A DNA stretch of 64,000 nucleotides from an uncultured Bacteroidales bacterium (GCA_937995875.1 CALKIW010000008.1:1-64000); one strand, 5' to 3'. Counted from the stretch's first letter, positions 50,449 through 60,389 are shown. Program-made: numbers and translations. The notes: generated by a model from the sequence alone, not told the origin.

Positions 50449-51507
50449 CTATTTTATATTTTGTGAATACTCTTTTATCATTTGTTCATTGTCCAGCGAA
50501 CAGATGAGCAACCTGCCATCACGTAAAGCAACAATATAATCCTCTAATCCCTGAATGACCACCTGCTTGGCATCTTGAGCATGAACGACACACCCCTTAC
50601 TGTCATACAGATGGATGTTTGGACCAATATGGGCATTGCCCTGATTGTCGCTTTTAAGCAGATTTTGCAATGCTCCCCAACTGCCCAAGTCACTCCAACC
50701 AAACTCGGCTGGTATGGTATAGATGCTGTCCGACTTTTCCATCACGGCATAGTCTATACTAATCTTCTCACAAGTTGGAAACACCTCTGCCAAAACGGCG
50801 GGTTCTCGTTCTGTGTAAAAACAAGAACTCATGTCGTCCATCTTCTTTGCCAAATCGGGAGTGAATTTACAAATAGCATGCGTGATGGTCTCGACATTCC
50901 AAACAAAGATACCCGCATTCCAGAAATAGTTGCCGGCAGCCATATATTTTTTTGCCGTTTCCAAGTCCGGTTTTTCCTTGAAGGCTGCCACCTTGTGTAT
51001 CTCGCTATTTTCCATCTGCCCCGCAGCGGCTATGTATCCATATCCGGTTTCCGGACGAGAGGGACGTATGCCGATAGTAACAATATTGTTGCTGTTGGCC
51101 GTAAACATCAAAGCCTCCTTGATGACACGCTGGTATTCCGTCGTATTGATGACCAACGCATCTGAAGGAGTCACTACAATATTGGCCGCAGGATGTTTTT
51201 TCTTAATTTTCCAACAAGCATAGGCGATGCATGGAGCCGTGTTGCGTGGCTCCGGTTCTGCCAAAATATTCTGTTCGGGAATGTCGGGCAGTTGCTCTCT
51301 GACGATATCAACGTAACTTTGGCTCGTGACAACCCAGAAGTTGCTGATGGGGGCAATATTGCTTAAACGCTCTGTCGTGAGCTGAATAAGAGATTTTCCC
51401 ATTCCCATCACGTCGATAAACTGCTTGGGATATTCCGGTGTACTCATCGGCCAAAAACGGCTCCCGATGCCACCGGCCATAATCACGATATGATTATTAT
51501 TTGCCAT
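50449..51507 (-). CDS. manC: Mannose-1-phosphate guanylyltransferase
   Basis: A 352-residue nucleotidyltransferase making GDP-mannose. N-terminal GGIGSRFWPMSTPEYPKQF is the GT-A nucleotidyltransferase signature, followed by NILAEPEPRNTAPCIAYACWKIKK, GYGYIAAAGQ and the C-terminal FGWSDLGSWGAL. It lacks the C-terminal isomerase domain of bifunctional enzymes, which is provided by the separate manA next door. 11 nt after rfbB. Confidence 0.95.
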   Translation of the reverse strand: MANNNHIVIMAGGIGSRFWPMSTPEYPKQFIDVMGMGKSLIQLTTERLSNIAPISNFWVVTSQSYVDIVREQLPDIPEQNILAEPEPRNTAPCIAYACWKIKKKHPAANIVVTPSDALVINTTEYQRVIKEALMFTANSNNIVTIGIRPSRPETGYGYIAAAGQMENSEIHKVAAFKEKPDLETAKKYMAAGNYFWNAGIFVWNVETITHAICKFTPDLAKKMDDMSSCFYTEREPAVLAEVFPTCEKISIDYAVMEKSDSIYTIPAEFGWSDLGSWGALQNLLKSDNQGNAHIGPNIHLYDSKGCVVHAQDAKQVVIQGLEDYIVALRDGRLLICSLDNEQMIKEYSQNIK

Positions 51508-51518
51508 GATTTCTATGT

Positions 51519-52658
51519 CTATCGGTTTTTATACATTTCGTCGTAATACTTCAGATAGTCGCCGCTGGTCACATTGTCCATCCAATCTTGGTTGTCGAGA
51601 TACCATTTCACTGTACGCTCGATACCTTCTTCAAATTGCAGGCTCGGCTCCCATCCTAATTCCCGTTGGAGTTTGCGGCTGTCTATGGCATAACGTGCGT
51701 CGTGTCCGAGACGATCGGTGACAAAGGTAATCAAATCGTCGTCGGCTCCTTCCGGCCGGCCTAACAGGCGGTCTACCGTCTTGATGACAAGTTTGATGAT
51801 GTCTATATTCTTCCATTCGTTGAATCCGCCGATATTGTAGGTATCGGCTACTTTGCCTTTATGGAATATCAAGTCGATGGCTCTGGCATGGTCTTCTACA
51901 TACAGCCAATCTCTCACGTTTTCTCCCTTGCCGTAAACGGGCAACGGTTTGCGATGACGGATGTTGTTGATGAATAGCGGTATCAGCTTTTCCGGAAACT
52001 GATATGGACCATAGTTGTTGGAACAATTTGTTACGACAGTCGGCATCCCGTATGTATCATGAAAGGCTCGAACGAAATGGTCGCTGCTCGCCTTAGAGGC
52101 AGAATACGGACTATGGGGCATATATTTCATGTCTTCTGTAAAGAAATCGGTACCATAGGCATGATGGTGATCGGACGAAGCCTTTGTGGTAAAAGGAGAG
52201 TCTACACCTTCCGGATTAGACAATTCCAATGCTCCATAAACTTCGTCAGTAGAAATATGATAAAACCGTTTGCCTTCATATTTCTCAGGAAGTCCTTCCC
52301 AATAAAGTTTGGCTGCCTGCAGCAGGCTTAGCGTTCCCATGACATTGGTTTTGGCAAACGTAAAAGGATCTTTAATACTGCGGTCTACATGGCTCTCGGC
52401 AGCCAGATGAATAATGCCATCTACCTGATATTGAGCCATCAGCTCACTCATCTTCTCAAAATCACAAATATCTGCTTTGACAAAAGTATAGTTGGGTTTA
52501 TCTTCTATATCTTTCAAGGTAGCCAGATTCCCGGCATAGGTTAGTTTGTCGACGTTGATAATGTGATAATCTGAATACTTGTTCACAAAGAGACGAACAA
52601 CGTGGCTGCCAATAAAGCCAGCGCCACCGGTGACGATGATATTGCGTTTGTAATCCAT
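51519..52658 (-). CDS. rfbB: dTDP-glucose 4,6-dehydratase
   Basis: A 379-residue extended SDR enzyme making dTDP-4-keto-6-deoxyglucose for dTDP-rhamnose and related envelope sugars. NAD motif VTGGAGFIGSHVV at about residues 9-21; HLAAESHVDRS, YHISTDEVYG, catalytic YSASKASSDHFVRAF (YxxxK) and the substrate loop RDWLYVEDHARAID. The start is the ATG 52658; an ATG at 52679 overlaps the -7 box and is unlikely. First gene of rfbB-manC-manA, linking two nucleotide-sugar routes. The rfbA, C and D partners are not in the window. Confidence 0.96.
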   Translation of the reverse strand: MDYKRNIIVTGGAGFIGSHVVRLFVNKYSDYHIINVDKLTYAGNLATLKDIEDKPNYTFVKADICDFEKMSELMAQYQVDGIIHLAAESHVDRSIKDPFTFAKTNVMGTLSLLQAAKLYWEGLPEKYEGKRFYHISTDEVYGALELSNPEGVDSPFTTKASSDHHHAYGTDFFTEDMKYMPHSPYSASKASSDHFVRAFHDTYGMPTVVTNCSNNYGPYQFPEKLIPLFINNIRHRKPLPVYGKGENVRDWLYVEDHARAIDLIFHKGKVADTYNIGGFNEWKNIDIIKLVIKTVDRLLGRPEGADDDLITFVTDRLGHDARYAIDSRKLQRELGWEPSLQFEEGIERTVKWYLDNQDWMDNVTSGDYLKYYDEMYKNR

Positions 52659-52676
52659 AATATAATTGGTTTTCTG

Positions 52677-52684
52677 CAAAGATA
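52677..52684 (-). promoter_or_regulatory. -7 box of the rfbB-manC-manA operon
   Basis: On the minus strand TATCTTTG, 18 nt before the start codon at 52658; at -33, 20 nt further, CTG replaces TTG. Confidence 0.5.
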
Positions 52685-52768
52685 AAGTTTTTTAAGCTAT
52701 TAAGCAGGAAAAAACGATGAAATTATGAATAAAAAGCATAATCATCAAACGTGACACCATATTATAAG

Positions 52769-52807
52769 AAAATGAGAGGGTGCCTATGATGACACTCTCT
52801 CATTTGA
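52769..52807 (-). terminator. Terminator after uxaB
   Basis: AAATGAGAGGGTG and its near-complement ACTCTCTCATTT (one G-T wobble) form a 12-bp stem. On the minus strand a TTTTCTTAT tail follows, 95 nt beyond the uxaB stop. Confidence 0.6.
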
Positions 52808-52900
52808 AATTGCACTCCCAGCTGCTTGCCAAGAGAAATGTTGAGATTTCCCTTCTTATCCCTACTAACCTTCAATAGGGAAGGGTGGAAGGAAGAAAAA

Positions 52901-54382
52901 TTACAGAATAGTCTTTACGGCCTCTAACATTCCCTTTTCCTGAATGAGGTCGAGATATTGCTTCACGAGAGCGGTCATGCCGGGAACGGTCTTGTTGAGG
53001 TCTTCTTTCCAAACATACTCGAAAGCAAGCACGCCTTCGGCCACCTTCTGTGTATCGCCTGTAGCCCAAAGTTCGTTGAGCTTGTCAATGATTTTTTGGT
53101 CATCATTCGGCATGACAGGTGCTCCGTCAGCACGTTTTCCACCCTTGTAATAAGTAATGATAGCAGCGAGTCCAAATACCAAGCCCTTAGGCAGTTCACC
53201 TTTTCGTTGCAAGTAAATCTTCACACCGGGAAGGTCGCGCGTCTCGTATTTGGGAAAGCTATTGAGCATAATGCTTGTCACCTGATGGTCTACAAATGGA
53301 TTCTCAAAACGCTCCAGTACGTCAGAGGCGAATTGCTGAAGTTCGTCCATAGGCAGGTCGAGGGTCTGCATGAGCTCTTCGAACTGCACCTTATGGATGT
53401 ACTTGCCAAGTACAGGGTGTTCGCAGGCATCGCGGACAATGTCTACACCGCTCAAATATGTAACGGGCGAAAGCACTGTATGAGGGCCGTTCAGCAATGT
53501 AACCTTACGTTCGTGATATGGTTTTTCGTTATCGGTAATAAGTACATGAAGTCCGGCCTTGTGAGCGGGGAACTCTGCTTTCAGTTCGTCAACGGTCATG
53601 TTTTCTGCCTTTTCGATAACCCAAAGGTGGAAATTTTCAGCTTTCACCACAAGATTATCCTTGTAGCAAATCTTCTGTTGAATTTCATTAATGGTGTCGC
53701 GTGGGAAGCCCGGTACAATGCGGTCTACCAATGTGGCGCAAACATAGCAATACTTTGTAACCCATTCTTTGAAGCCCTCGTAGTCGGCTCCCATGTCGTT
53801 TTTCCACAACTCGATATACTTATAGATACATTCCTTCAGGTGATGTCCGTTCAGGAAAATAAGTTCGCAAGGCATGATAATCATTCCCTTGCTGGGGCAT
53901 CCATCAAAATATTTGTAGCGATGGAACAGCAACTGAACCAATTTGCCGGGATAACTCGACGCGGGAGCATCGGTAAACTTACAGCTTTCGTCGAAAGCGA
54001 TACCGGCCTCAGTTGTGTTGGAAATGATGAAACGCATCTCAGGTTGCTCGGCCAGAGCCATAAAAGCCTGATTCTGAGTGTATGGATTCAGGGCGCGACT
54101 GATGACGTCAATACGGGTTAAAGTGTTCACGGGTTGTCCTTTTTCTTTCCCCTGAAGATTGACATGATAGAGACCGTCCTGCCCATTAAGCCAATCTACC
54201 ATTCCGCGTTCGATAGGTTGAACAACCACGACGGAGGAATTGAAATCCGTCTTTTGATTCATGTTGTAGATAATCCAGTCTACAAATGCACGGAGGAAGT
54301 TTCCCTCGCCAAATTGAATGATTCTTTCAGGCATATTGCTCTTGGGAGCTGTACGCTTGTTGAGTGCTTTAAGTTTATTCAT
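52901..54382 (-). CDS. uxaB: Tagaturonate reductase (altronate oxidoreductase)
   Basis: A 493-residue member of the long-chain mannitol dehydrogenase family. It begins RIIQFGEGNFLRAFVDWIIYNMN (nucleotide-binding region) and contains the conserved catalytic Lys in KAENFHLWVIE plus HKAGLHVLITDNEKPYHERKVTLLNGPHT, the usual polyol dehydrogenase motif. Tagaturonate reductase reduces D-tagaturonate to D-altronate in galacturonate (pectin) breakdown. No other uronate gene (uxaA, uxaC, kdgK) is adjacent, so it is an isolated pathway gene. It is divergent from pyk. Confidence 0.93.
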   Translation of the reverse strand: MNKLKALNKRTAPKSNMPERIIQFGEGNFLRAFVDWIIYNMNQKTDFNSSVVVVQPIERGMVDWLNGQDGLYHVNLQGKEKGQPVNTLTRIDVISRALNPYTQNQAFMALAEQPEMRFIISNTTEAGIAFDESCKFTDAPASSYPGKLVQLLFHRYKYFDGCPSKGMIIMPCELIFLNGHHLKECIYKYIELWKNDMGADYEGFKEWVTKYCYVCATLVDRIVPGFPRDTINEIQQKICYKDNLVVKAENFHLWVIEKAENMTVDELKAEFPAHKAGLHVLITDNEKPYHERKVTLLNGPHTVLSPVTYLSGVDIVRDACEHPVLGKYIHKVQFEELMQTLDLPMDELQQFASDVLERFENPFVDHQVTSIMLNSFPKYETRDLPGVKIYLQRKGELPKGLVFGLAAIITYYKGGKRADGAPVMPNDDQKIIDKLNELWATGDTQKVAEGVLAFEYVWKEDLNKTVPGMTALVKQYLDLIQEKGMLEAVKTIL

Positions 54383-54430
54383 GATTTGCTTTATAATTAA
54401 ATATTTAAGAGATTCTGTTTGATTTATCTA

Positions 54431-54446
54431 CAAAGGTACAAAAATA
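54431..54446 (-). promoter_or_regulatory. Two tandem -7 boxes before uxaB
   Basis: Minus-strand TATTTTTG (54446-54439) and TACCTTTG (54438-54431) adjoin, 49 nt before the uxaB start at 54382. A direct repeat CGTAAAC at 54483-54489 and 54495-54501 lies between these and the pyk promoter and could be a regulator site. Confidence 0.4.
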
Positions 54447-54546
54447 CATGAAAGAGTAGAGTATATGTTCATGTTAAATATACGTAAACCTTTGCGTAAA
54501 CAGTTTATTATTTGCCATATTCATTATTAATCTTAAAAAAATCATG

Positions 54547-54554
54547 TACCTTTG
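54547..54554 (+). promoter_or_regulatory. -7 box before pyk
   Basis: TACCTTTG followed by CAGAAGATAG, identical to the start of the 66-bp repeat unit near lepA. It lies 87 nt before the pyk start; no consensus -33 box. Confidence 0.45.
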
Positions 54555-54641
54555 CAGAAGATAGATTGTTGTTGATGGCAAGAACATGAGATGATGCTTA
54601 TGACAACATTTTCTTCAAGATAATATAAAACTCCTCAAAAT

Positions 54642-56087
54642 ATGAAACAGACCAAAATAGTATGTTCCATCAGTGATCAGAGATGTGACGTCGATTTTCT
54701 CCGCAAATTGTTTTTTGCCGGAATGAACGTGGTTAGGATGAATACAGCCCATGCCACCCCGGAGGGCATTCGACATATTATCAATAATACGAGAGCTGTT
54801 TCGTCTCACATTGGTATTCTTATTGACACTAAGGGGCCGGAGATACGCACAACGGCCGTAGAAACCCCAATAATATATAAAAGGGGAGACGTGGTTAAAA
54901 TTTTCGGCCGTCCGCAAATGAATACCACGCACGACATTGTTAATCTCTCTTTCACGGACATTGCCAATGATATAAGAGTGGGCGACAATATTCTTTTTGA
55001 TGACGGCGCACTCAACATGGAAGTGACTGACATTGTAGGTCCAACGATTTTTGCTCGTGTAACCAATGATGGCGTATTGGGGTCGCACAAAAGTGTAAAC
55101 ATTCCCGGAGAACACATTAATCTACCTGCACTTACAGAAAAAGATAAGGACAATATTCTTCTCGCTATTGAAGAAGATATAGATTTTATAGCCCATAGTT
55201 TTGTGCGTTCGGCAGCCGATGTAAAAGCCGTGCAGAGCATTCTCGACGAACATCATTCCGACATTAAGATTATATCGAAGATCGAAAATCAGGAGGGAGT
55301 AGACAATATCGATGAGATTATCGACGCCAGCTATGGTATTATGATTGCGCGTGGAGACCTTGGTATTGAGGTGCCTTTCGAACAAATTCCGGGAATACAA
55401 CGCAGCATTATTCATAAATGTGTGCAAAAGAAAAAACCCGTTATTGTGGCCACGCAAATGCTCCATACGATGATCAACAACCCCAGACCCACTCGTGCAG
55501 AGGTAACGGACATAGCCAATGCCATTTATTCCAACACCGATGCGCTGATGCTCAGCGGTGAGACGGCTGCGGGCAAATATCCGGTAGAGGCCGTACAGAC
55601 CATGTCGGCCATTGCAGAGCAGGCGGAGAAGGATCGCGCTCACTTCGGAGTACAAGACGAAGTGCCGTTGAGTCCCAACTGTTCACAGAAAGATTTTCTC
55701 GCTCATACGGCAATCAGCTCTACCCGCCAGTTGGGTGTGGCAGGTATCATTACCGACTCTGAGACCGGTGAAACGGCACGCCATTTGGCAGCTTTTCGTG
55801 GTCCGAAACCCATTCTTGCCATCTGTTACAAGGAAAAAACGCAGCGTTGGCTCAATCTTTCGTATGGAATTATACCTATTTATCAGAAGGAATACGTCAG
55901 CTCTGAATATATGTTCATGGCAGCTTTACGTATGCTTCGACAGAAGAAATATATTGGTTTAGACGACAAGATAGCCTATTTGTCCGGGTCGTTTGGCGAA
56001 AACGGCGGTACTACCTTTGTTGAAATCAATGATGTGAGAAACGTGTTCGAAAAGAGCTATCAATTCCACCTGCCCGACAGACGATAA
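54642..56087 (+). CDS. pyk: Pyruvate kinase
   Basis: A 481-residue enzyme that makes pyruvate and ATP from phosphoenolpyruvate and ADP. It has the N-terminal KIVCSISDQRCDVDFLRKLFFAGMNVVRMNTAHATPEG, LIDTKGPEIRT, the catalytic IISKIENQEGVDNIDEIIDASYGIMIARGDLGIEVP and MLHTMINNPRPTRAEVTDIANAIYSNTDALMLSGETAAGKYPVEAV, then a C-terminal regulatory domain. MNTAH for the usual MNFSH in the first motif is a small variation. Single gene ending at the perfect hairpin 56177-56215. Confidence 0.97.
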   Translation: MKQTKIVCSISDQRCDVDFLRKLFFAGMNVVRMNTAHATPEGIRHIINNTRAVSSHIGILIDTKGPEIRTTAVETPIIYKRGDVVKIFGRPQMNTTHDIVNLSFTDIANDIRVGDNILFDDGALNMEVTDIVGPTIFARVTNDGVLGSHKSVNIPGEHINLPALTEKDKDNILLAIEEDIDFIAHSFVRSAADVKAVQSILDEHHSDIKIISKIENQEGVDNIDEIIDASYGIMIARGDLGIEVPFEQIPGIQRSIIHKCVQKKKPVIVATQMLHTMINNPRPTRAEVTDIANAIYSNTDALMLSGETAAGKYPVEAVQTMSAIAEQAEKDRAHFGVQDEVPLSPNCSQKDFLAHTAISSTRQLGVAGIITDSETGETARHLAAFRGPKPILAICYKEKTQRWLNLSYGIIPIYQKEYVSSEYMFMAALRMLRQKKYIGLDDKIAYLSGSFGENGGTTFVEINDVRNVFEKSYQFHLPDRR

Positions 56088-56176
56088 ACTAAACAGAGCC
56101 ATCAACGACATAAAGGGAATTTCTCTAAGTGCTTGGGGCCATGATTTTCGTTGTTTTCAATACAGATAGACAGATA

Positions 56177-56215
56177 AAAAGCCTTGTACATTTATATTTA
56201 ATGTACAAGGCTTTT
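56177..56215. terminator. Terminator after pyk
   Basis: AAAAGCCTTGTACAT (56177-56191) and its exact complement (56201-56215) form a 15-bp stem with a 9-nt loop, with A and T runs on the flanks; 90 nt past the pyk stop. Confidence 0.8.
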
Positions 56216-56339
56216 GTAATATGGCGGTATTCGAAAAGATATATCAGTTGTTTCTTTTCTTCGACAAATCAACATAAAGTGGGAGAGTCTCTCGCCGTTT
56301 CATTGCCGGAAGTATTTTATAAGGACCTCGACTGTGATA

Positions 56340-56546
56340 CTATTTCTTCATTCGCCAAACCCCGTTATGATACGTACCGACTATGCTGTCGCTTGCATCT
56401 AATATATAGCCATGTCGGTAGGTATCTATGACCACGTTTTGCGGGTTCAGTATGCAGTCGTTGTTATAATGCCCAATAACCACTTGATGTTTACCGAAGA
56501 TGTAACCATTTGCGTATGTCTGATAGAATTTGTAGGAACAACCCAT
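56340..56546 (-). CDS. Small protein made of 16-residue repeats
   Basis: A 68-residue protein with no signal peptide. Residues from about 11 form three 16-residue repeats and part of a fourth: YANGYIFGKHQVVIGH, YNNDCILNPQNVVIDT, YRHGYILDASDSIVGT, YHNGVWRMKK. The pattern Y-x-N/H-G-Y-I-x(5)-V-I/V-G/D suggests a small beta-sheet fold with approximate four-fold symmetry, like the 'beta flower' small proteins annotated in Bacteroidales. Function is unknown. It lies 142 nt beyond the stop of the DUF5103 gene in the same orientation. Confidence 0.6.
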   Translation of the reverse strand: MGCSYKFYQTYANGYIFGKHQVVIGHYNNDCILNPQNVVIDTYRHGYILDASDSIVGTYHNGVWRMKK

Positions 56547-56688
56547 ACTGATTGTTAAGGGACTAATCCAAAGGTAATGAATGTTTTAGCACTTCATATT
56601 CTTGAAATAATGATAACAAAAACAATACGCTTCTGAACTATATTCCCTTGCATCACAATGATATTTTTCGAGAAGAAGACAGTAGGTT

Positions 56689-57924
56689 TTATTCTATTTT
56701 CCCGTATCCCACCAACCTATCTGTGCGTTCACCATTTCCACGAAAATACACCAGCATTTGGTAAGCGTTCTGAGTTTGATAGAAATTGCCTTCTGAGGGT
56801 ACCGGAACCATACGTCCATCTGTCTGTTGCAGTAGATATTGATAGTTGTAATAGCCCTGTTTCAGCCACACACTTGCCTTATATAGCTGTTGCGTCTCGT
56901 CCCATTCCATCTTGTATTTTGGAATAAACCAGTCGTTGGTCCATACTCCGTTCAAATAGACTTCACCGGGCAGTCGGGGAGAAGCAAGTCGGAAGTGTAC
57001 CATTGCATATTCCGAAAGCACATTGTTATCCCAGTTATCCGAATTTCGTATGTAGAAACCGCCGTCGGCATCCTCATCGTACACATAACTTGGGCGGGGC
57101 TCGTCGGTCCATATAGTTGCATGATACATCTCGCCGTCCCACGTCATACTTTCCAGCCCCATCGTGGTGTGACTCACATCGAGCATCTCAAATTTCCGGT
57201 ATTCGTTTCCTCCGTCGAATATCAAATCACGGTTATGGTCCCACATCAAACCGTTATTGCTTACATATTGTGGTTTAGAATTCACCACAGCATTATCCCA
57301 CCGTCCGTTTTGCATCACTACAGTTTTCACCTGTGCGGATGGGTCGGTCACCCTGATGTTTCCATAATCTACTTGCAGTGAAAGCTGCTGATGCCGACCG
57401 TTTATATCTGCATCTGTGTTTGTGGTCAGCTCCATACTTACGCTCATGCGTGGCTCCACCACCATAAAGCATGCTGTAAATGCCACCGCATCTTCATTAT
57501 ACTCATCGTACACCGTTACTTTGTAATTACCTCCAAGCTTTATTTTGCATTTGTTGTTGGGTATATTAAACTGATAATGAGTATATAACTGATTTGTGTT
57601 TAAGGATTGTCTAAAGTCCTCTATGGTGTTTCCACTGGCAAATCCCTCGCAATAATCACTCTCGAAAATGCCTTCCGATACGGTCCAGTCGGCCTCGCAG
57701 TGCTCCAATTTGTAGGAATAACGATGATAATCATGCGTAAGATCATCGAACGAAATAGTCAGAGGTGTTTGTTGTCCCAGCACAATGATTGGCAAATCCA
57801 TCCAATTATCACCAGCCACCACTTGCAGCGACGCAATGCGTTGGCTGACAATCTCGTGGCGCTGACCAAACAAAGATAATCCAATGCAGGTAAAAAATAT
57901 AATCAATAAGAAAGGTCTTTTCAT
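56689..57924 (-). CDS. DUF5103 domain secreted protein
   Basis: A 411-residue protein with a signal peptide MKRPFLLIIFFTCIGLSLFGQ starting at the ATG 57924. The body contains beta-rich segments such as LTHDYHRYSYKLEHCEADWTVSEGIFESDYCEGF and LRLASPRLPGEVYLNGVWTNDWF-like (HFRLASPRLPGEVYLNGVWTND), matching the DUF5103 family of Bacteroidota. Function is unknown. An ATG at 57975 would extend into non-family sequence. Confidence 0.83.
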   Translation of the reverse strand: MKRPFLLIIFFTCIGLSLFGQRHEIVSQRIASLQVVAGDNWMDLPIIVLGQQTPLTISFDDLTHDYHRYSYKLEHCEADWTVSEGIFESDYCEGFASGNTIEDFRQSLNTNQLYTHYQFNIPNNKCKIKLGGNYKVTVYDEYNEDAVAFTACFMVVEPRMSVSMELTTNTDADINGRHQQLSLQVDYGNIRVTDPSAQVKTVVMQNGRWDNAVVNSKPQYVSNNGLMWDHNRDLIFDGGNEYRKFEMLDVSHTTMGLESMTWDGEMYHATIWTDEPRPSYVYDEDADGGFYIRNSDNWDNNVLSEYAMVHFRLASPRLPGEVYLNGVWTNDWFIPKYKMEWDETQQLYKASVWLKQGYYNYQYLLQQTDGRMVPVPSEGNFYQTQNAYQMLVYFRGNGERTDRLVGYGKIE

Positions 57925-58097
57925 TGCATATCTATTATATGATGCAAATATAAACAAAAGGAGGTGATACGACAAATTAAAAGAACAAAGTTTAAGAAAG
58001 ACTTGAAGCGTCTGACAATATGCAATATGACAATCGAATACTAACAGACTTCTTGATATCGTTTAGGTCCGTTGGTTTTAATGACAGCACATAATAA

Positions 58098-58128
58098 AAG
58101 CGTCTTCTCATGATTGGAGAAGACGCTT
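58098..58128 (-). terminator. Terminator after pgk
   Basis: AAGCGTCTTCTC (58098-58109) and its complement GAGAAGACGCTT (58117-58128), 7-nt loop. On the minus strand TTATTATG follows. It lies 55 nt beyond the pgk stop. Confidence 0.75.
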
Positions 58129-58182
58129 AGTATATGTAAAGATCTCATGTTAGAATGAGACGGCTTGTCTATTCAAAAGAGT

Positions 58183-59433
58183 TTAGCCTTTAATTGCAGC
58201 TACACCGGGGAGCGTTTTGCCCTCAATGGCCTCAAGCATGGCACCACCACCTGTGGAAACATAAGATACCTTCTCGGCCAAGCCAAACTTATTGACAGCT
58301 GCAACAGAGTCGCCACCACCTACGAGCGAGAACGCACCGTTCTTCTGGGTAGCCTCAGCAACATACTTGGCAATCTCACCGGTACCGTGAGCAAAGTTTT
58401 CCAATTCGAAAACACCTACCGGACCGTTCCAGAGAATGGTCTTTGAGTCGAGGATAATCTGCTTCCACTCTGCCAAACTTGCCTCACTGGCATCCATGCC
58501 TTCCCATTCGTCAGGAATCTGGTCAATCGGGAATACCTTACGCTCAGTATCGTTAGAGAATTCCTTACCGCAAAGCGTTGCAACAGAAAGTGAAAGGTTT
58601 ACACCTTTCTTCTTAGCTTCAGCCATTACGTTCAGTGCCTCAGGCATCAACTCGTCCTCATGCAGAGACTTTCCAATCTTGCCGCCCTGAGCTTTGATGA
58701 AAGTATAACCCATACCGCCACCAATGATCAAATTATCAACCTTGTCGAGCAAGTTCTTGATAACGCCGAGTTTAGAGCTAACCTTAGAGCCACCAATAAT
58801 GGCGGTGAAAGGATGCTTGGCATTCTTCAATACGTTGTCGATAGCTGTCACTTCCTTCTCCATCAGGAAACCGAGCATCTTAGCATCTGTGTCGAAATAA
58901 TCGGCGATGACTGCGGTAGAAGCATGCTTACGGTGAGCGGTACCAAAGGCGTCGTTTACGTAAACATCAGCATACGAAGCCAGTTTCTTGGCAAATTCCT
59001 TCTGAGATTCCTTAAGAGCTTTCTTTGCTTCGTTATATTCGGGAGTACCCTTTTCAACGCCAACAGGCTTGCCCTCTTCTTCCGGATAGAAGCGAAGGTT
59101 TTCAAGCAACAAAGCCTCACCCATCTTCAAAGCTGCAGCTTCAGCCTCAGCGTTGCCACAGTCCTTAGCAAACTTAACATCAACACCGAGAGCCTTCGAT
59201 ACGTTTGGTACAATCTGGCTCAGGCTCAACTTCTCATTAACCTTACCTTTAGGTTTCCCCATGTGGCTCATCATGATTACAGCGCCGCCGTCTGCCAGCA
59301 CCTTCTTCAATGTGGGAAGAGCACCGCGAATACGAGTGTCGTCTGTAACATGTCCGTTTTCGTCCAATGGCACGTTGAAATCTACGCGAACGATAGCCTT
59401 CTTACCGGCAAAGTTAAATTGTTCGATTGTCAT
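58183..59433 (-). CDS. pgk: Phosphoglycerate kinase
   Basis: A 416-residue glycolytic kinase transferring phosphate between 1,3-bisphosphoglycerate and ADP. N-terminal substrate residues in [21 protein letters not shown] and [38 protein letters not shown]-terminal nucleotide part [17 protein letters not shown] and [11 protein letters not shown]. Start [22 protein letters not shown] is standard; length is typical. Single gene with a -7 box at 59486-59479. Confidence 0.98.
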   Translation of the reverse strand: MTIEQFNFAGKKAIVRVDFNVPLDENGHVTDDTRIRGALPTLKKVLADGGAVIMMSHMGKPKGKVNEKLSLSQIVPNVSKALGVDVKFAKDCGNAEAEAAALKMGEALLLENLRFYPEEEGKPVGVEKGTPEYNEAKKALKESQKEFAKKLASYADVYVNDAFGTAHRKHASTAVIADYFDTDAKMLGFLMEKEVTAIDNVLKNAKHPFTAIIGGSKVSSKLGVIKNLLDKVDNLIIGGGMGYTFIKAQGGKIGKSLHEDELMPEALNVMAEAKKKGVNLSLSVATLCGKEFSNDTERKVFPIDQIPDEWEGMDASEASLAEWKQIILDSKTILWNGPVGVFELENFAHGTGEIAKYVAEATQKNGAFSLVGGGDSVAAVNKFGLAEKVSYVSTGGGAMLEAIEGKTLPGVAAIKG

Positions 59434-59478
59434 TTTATCTTTATTTTAAAGTTAGAAATTTTTCTGTCTGCAATATTG

Positions 59479-59486
59479 CAAAGTTA
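59479..59486 (-). promoter_or_regulatory. -7 box of pgk
   Basis: Minus-strand TAACTTTG, 46 nt before the start at 59433; no consensus -33 box at 19-21 nt. Confidence 0.45.
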
Positions 59487-59607
59487 ATCATTTTACGGGA
59501 CAACATGAAAAACACAATATGATATTTTGGTTTTTTCACTCGTTTGCTTTCTATTTGTCATACGGATGTGGCAAAATGAGTGATGAGAGGTGTGACGCAG
59601 GTCCTCG

Positions 59608-60333
59608 TTAATCTTCATATTCCGTGTGATCTTCGATGCCTGCTTCCCTGAGAGCTTCGATACGCTCACGACAAGTACCACATTTGCCACAATGCTTTTC
59701 GCCACCTTTATAGCAACTCCAAGTTTCGGTATAGTCCAACCCCATTTCCTTGCCGCGACGCGCAATGTCACCTTTCGTAATGCCTGTGTAGGGAGCCAAA
59801 ATCTCTATGCCGGGGAACGTTCCGGCCTTAATGGCTTCTGACATGGCACTAACAAACTCCGGACGACAGTCAGGATAGATAGTGTGGTCGCCGGAATGAT
59901 TGGCCATCATAACGTATTTCAGGTTACGGCTCTCGGCAATTCCGGCTGCAATGCTTATCATGATGCCGTTGCGAAAGGGTACAACGGTAGATTTCATGTT
60001 GTCTTCGTCATAATCGCCTTCGGGTATTGCATCGGCACCTTCGAGCAAACTCGACTTGAAATACTTGCCCATGAAGTCTAACGGAATGGTAAGATGGGGA
60101 ATCCCCAACCGTTTACAATGCAACTCCGCAAATAGAATCTCTCTGGCATTATGGTTGCTACCATAATCGTAAGAAAGCCCCAAGGCAATACGATCTTTAA
60201 ATTCATGAAGCATCGTGATGGAGTCCATCCCGCCACTTACGATAATAATAGAGTCACGGTAACCCTGAGTAGGGACGTCCCCAATCCCCTGCAATGAAAA
60301 AGACGTTGCCTTGTCTATCTTGTTTTTATTCAT
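59608..60333 (-). CDS. queC: 7-cyano-7-deazaguanine synthase
   Basis: A 241-residue PP-loop ATPase that makes preQ0 for queuosine tRNA modification. The ATP-binding PP-loop is IIIVSGGMDSITML at about residues 29-42; the C-terminal zinc site is CYKGGEKHCGKCGTCRERIEAL. An N-terminal extension of about 28 residues before the PP-loop (NKIDKATSFSLQG...) is unusually long. The other queuosine genes (queD, queE, queF) are not adjacent. 56 nt after radA, same orientation. Confidence 0.94.
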   Translation of the reverse strand: MNKNKIDKATSFSLQGIGDVPTQGYRDSIIIVSGGMDSITMLHEFKDRIALGLSYDYGSNHNAREILFAELHCKRLGIPHLTIPLDFMGKYFKSSLLEGADAIPEGDYDEDNMKSTVVPFRNGIMISIAAGIAESRNLKYVMMANHSGDHTIYPDCRPEFVSAMSEAIKAGTFPGIEILAPYTGITKGDIARRGKEMGLDYTETWSCYKGGEKHCGKCGTCRERIEALREAGIEDHTEYED

Positions 60334-60389
60334 AATACATCTTGCGTTAGACCATCAACTCTCTCCTTGAGCAGAGTTTAAACTGAATC

